Source of the DNA: Clostridia bacterium | GTDB lineage: Bacteria > Bacillota > Clostridia > Christensenellales > Aristaeellaceae | Direction of reading: 5' to 3' | Length of the DNA stretch: 5,075 bases | Assembly: GCA_017412445.1 (NCBI GenBank) | Contig: JAFPYA010000044.1 | Span: forward strand, 1-5,075 | In this document: positions 4,604-5,075 of the stretch, one piece after another | How the letters are laid out: the number at the start of each line of letters is the position of its first letter | Position numbering within the stretch: position 1 is the stretch's first letter | Notes under the pieces: generated by a model | What the model was told of the DNA's origin: nothing | The model's input: only the letters and a program-made list of their open reading frames with translations | The model's database searches: none | Made by a program: the position numbers and the translations under genes

Positions 4604-4610
4604 AAGAGTT

Positions 4611-5057
4611 ATGTTGATGCCGAGTATCTTTGGTGAAAGTTTGTTTGACGATTTCTTTGGTGACATGGACAGGGAAATGCGCCGCATGGATCGCAGGCTC
4701 TACGGCAAGAACGCCGCACGCGAAATGAAGACCGATGTGCATGAACACGAAGACCACTACGAGGTGGACATAGATCTGCCGGGCTTCAAAAAGGAAGACA
4801 TAAGCCTCGAGCTTGAAAACGGCTGCCTCACTGTGACCGCAGCCAAGGGTTTGGACAAGGACGAAACCGACAAAAAGGGCAAGCTCATACGTCAGGAGCG
4901 CTACAGCGGCACGATGACCCGCAGCTTCTATGTGGGCGAGCAATTGACCGAAGAGGACATCAGCGCAAAGCTTGAGCACGGCGTGCTGAGCCTTAACATC
5001 CCCAAGGCCGAAACGAAAAAGCTGCCCGAAAAGAAAACCATTATGATCGAGGGATAA
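4611..5057 (+). CDS. Hsp20 family small heat-shock protein
   Basis: This 148-residue alpha-crystallin-type small heat-shock protein is a cytosolic ATP-independent chaperone that holds unfolding proteins as large oligomers. The N-terminal arm MLMPSIFGESLFDDFFGD followed by a basic stretch (about 1-38) is typical of Clostridia Hsp20. The alpha-crystallin domain spans about 40-132, with VDIDLPGFKKEDISLELENG and the conserved A-x-x-x-G-V-L motif as AKLEHGVL (119-126). The C-terminal I-x-I oligomerisation motif is present as IMI (144-146). Length is normal and the gene is complete. The start at 4611 is chosen for its perfect SD. An upstream in-frame ATG at 4575 would add 12 residues not expected in the family. 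It has its own CIRCE-controlled promoter, so it should be induced by heat through loss of HrcA. No terminator is visible before the window ends. Confidence 0.96.
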   Translation: MLMPSIFGESLFDDFFGDMDREMRRMDRRLYGKNAAREMKTDVHEHEDHYEVDIDLPGFKKEDISLELENGCLTVTAAKGLDKDETDKKGKLIRQERYSGTMTRSFYVGEQLTEEDISAKLEHGVLSLNIPKAETKKLPEKKTIMIEG

Positions 5058-5075
5058 GCAAAAACGCCTGACACC

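Overview
The window looks like chromosome from a Gram-positive, Clostridia-like bacterium with moderately high GC. The evidence is strong AAGGAGG-type ribosome binding sites, a CIRCE/HrcA heat-shock operator, and a QueT-type queuosine-precursor transporter gene preceded by a preQ1-I riboswitch. I cannot name the species. All the protein genes belong to known families. The new material is in the intergenic DNA.

Layout. 1-647 (+): 3' part of asnS (asparaginyl-tRNA synthetase), cut by the window edge. 648-1067: spacer holding copy 1 of a structured repeat (684-961), then a preQ1-I aptamer (980-1019) and a leader hairpin. 1068-1625 (+): queT, membrane subunit of an ECF transporter. 1632-1665: terminator hairpin. 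1695-1724: 5' fragment of the repeat, followed by full copy 2 (1754-2027). 2043-2441 (-): PaaI-like hotdog thioesterase. 2488-4080 (-): sodium:solute symporter, probably co-transcribed with the thioesterase from a promoter near 4143-4171. 4172-4376: mostly unexplained spacer. 4377-4418: CIRCE and a near-consensus promoter. 4425-4610: long GC-rich leader with a possible 43-codon ORF. 4611-5057 (+): hsp20.

The most interesting signal is the pair of repeats, each about 275 bases long and in the same orientation. Both fold into the same five-hairpin series. In the two longest stems the copies differ by five paired compensatory substitutions. Every wobble pair in the conserved stems is G-U when read on the + strand, and the near-invariant core has a tandem G-A internal loop. 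This pattern fits an element selected as RNA transcribed left to right, not a plain DNA palindrome or a decaying insertion. I do not recognise it as a named family.

The genes form three regulatory units. queT is controlled by preQ1, with competing leader helices that suggest how the switch works. The symporter-thioesterase pair has a promoter overlapped by three copies of an 8-base word. hsp20 is under heat-shock control through HrcA, possibly with a second level of control in its leader.
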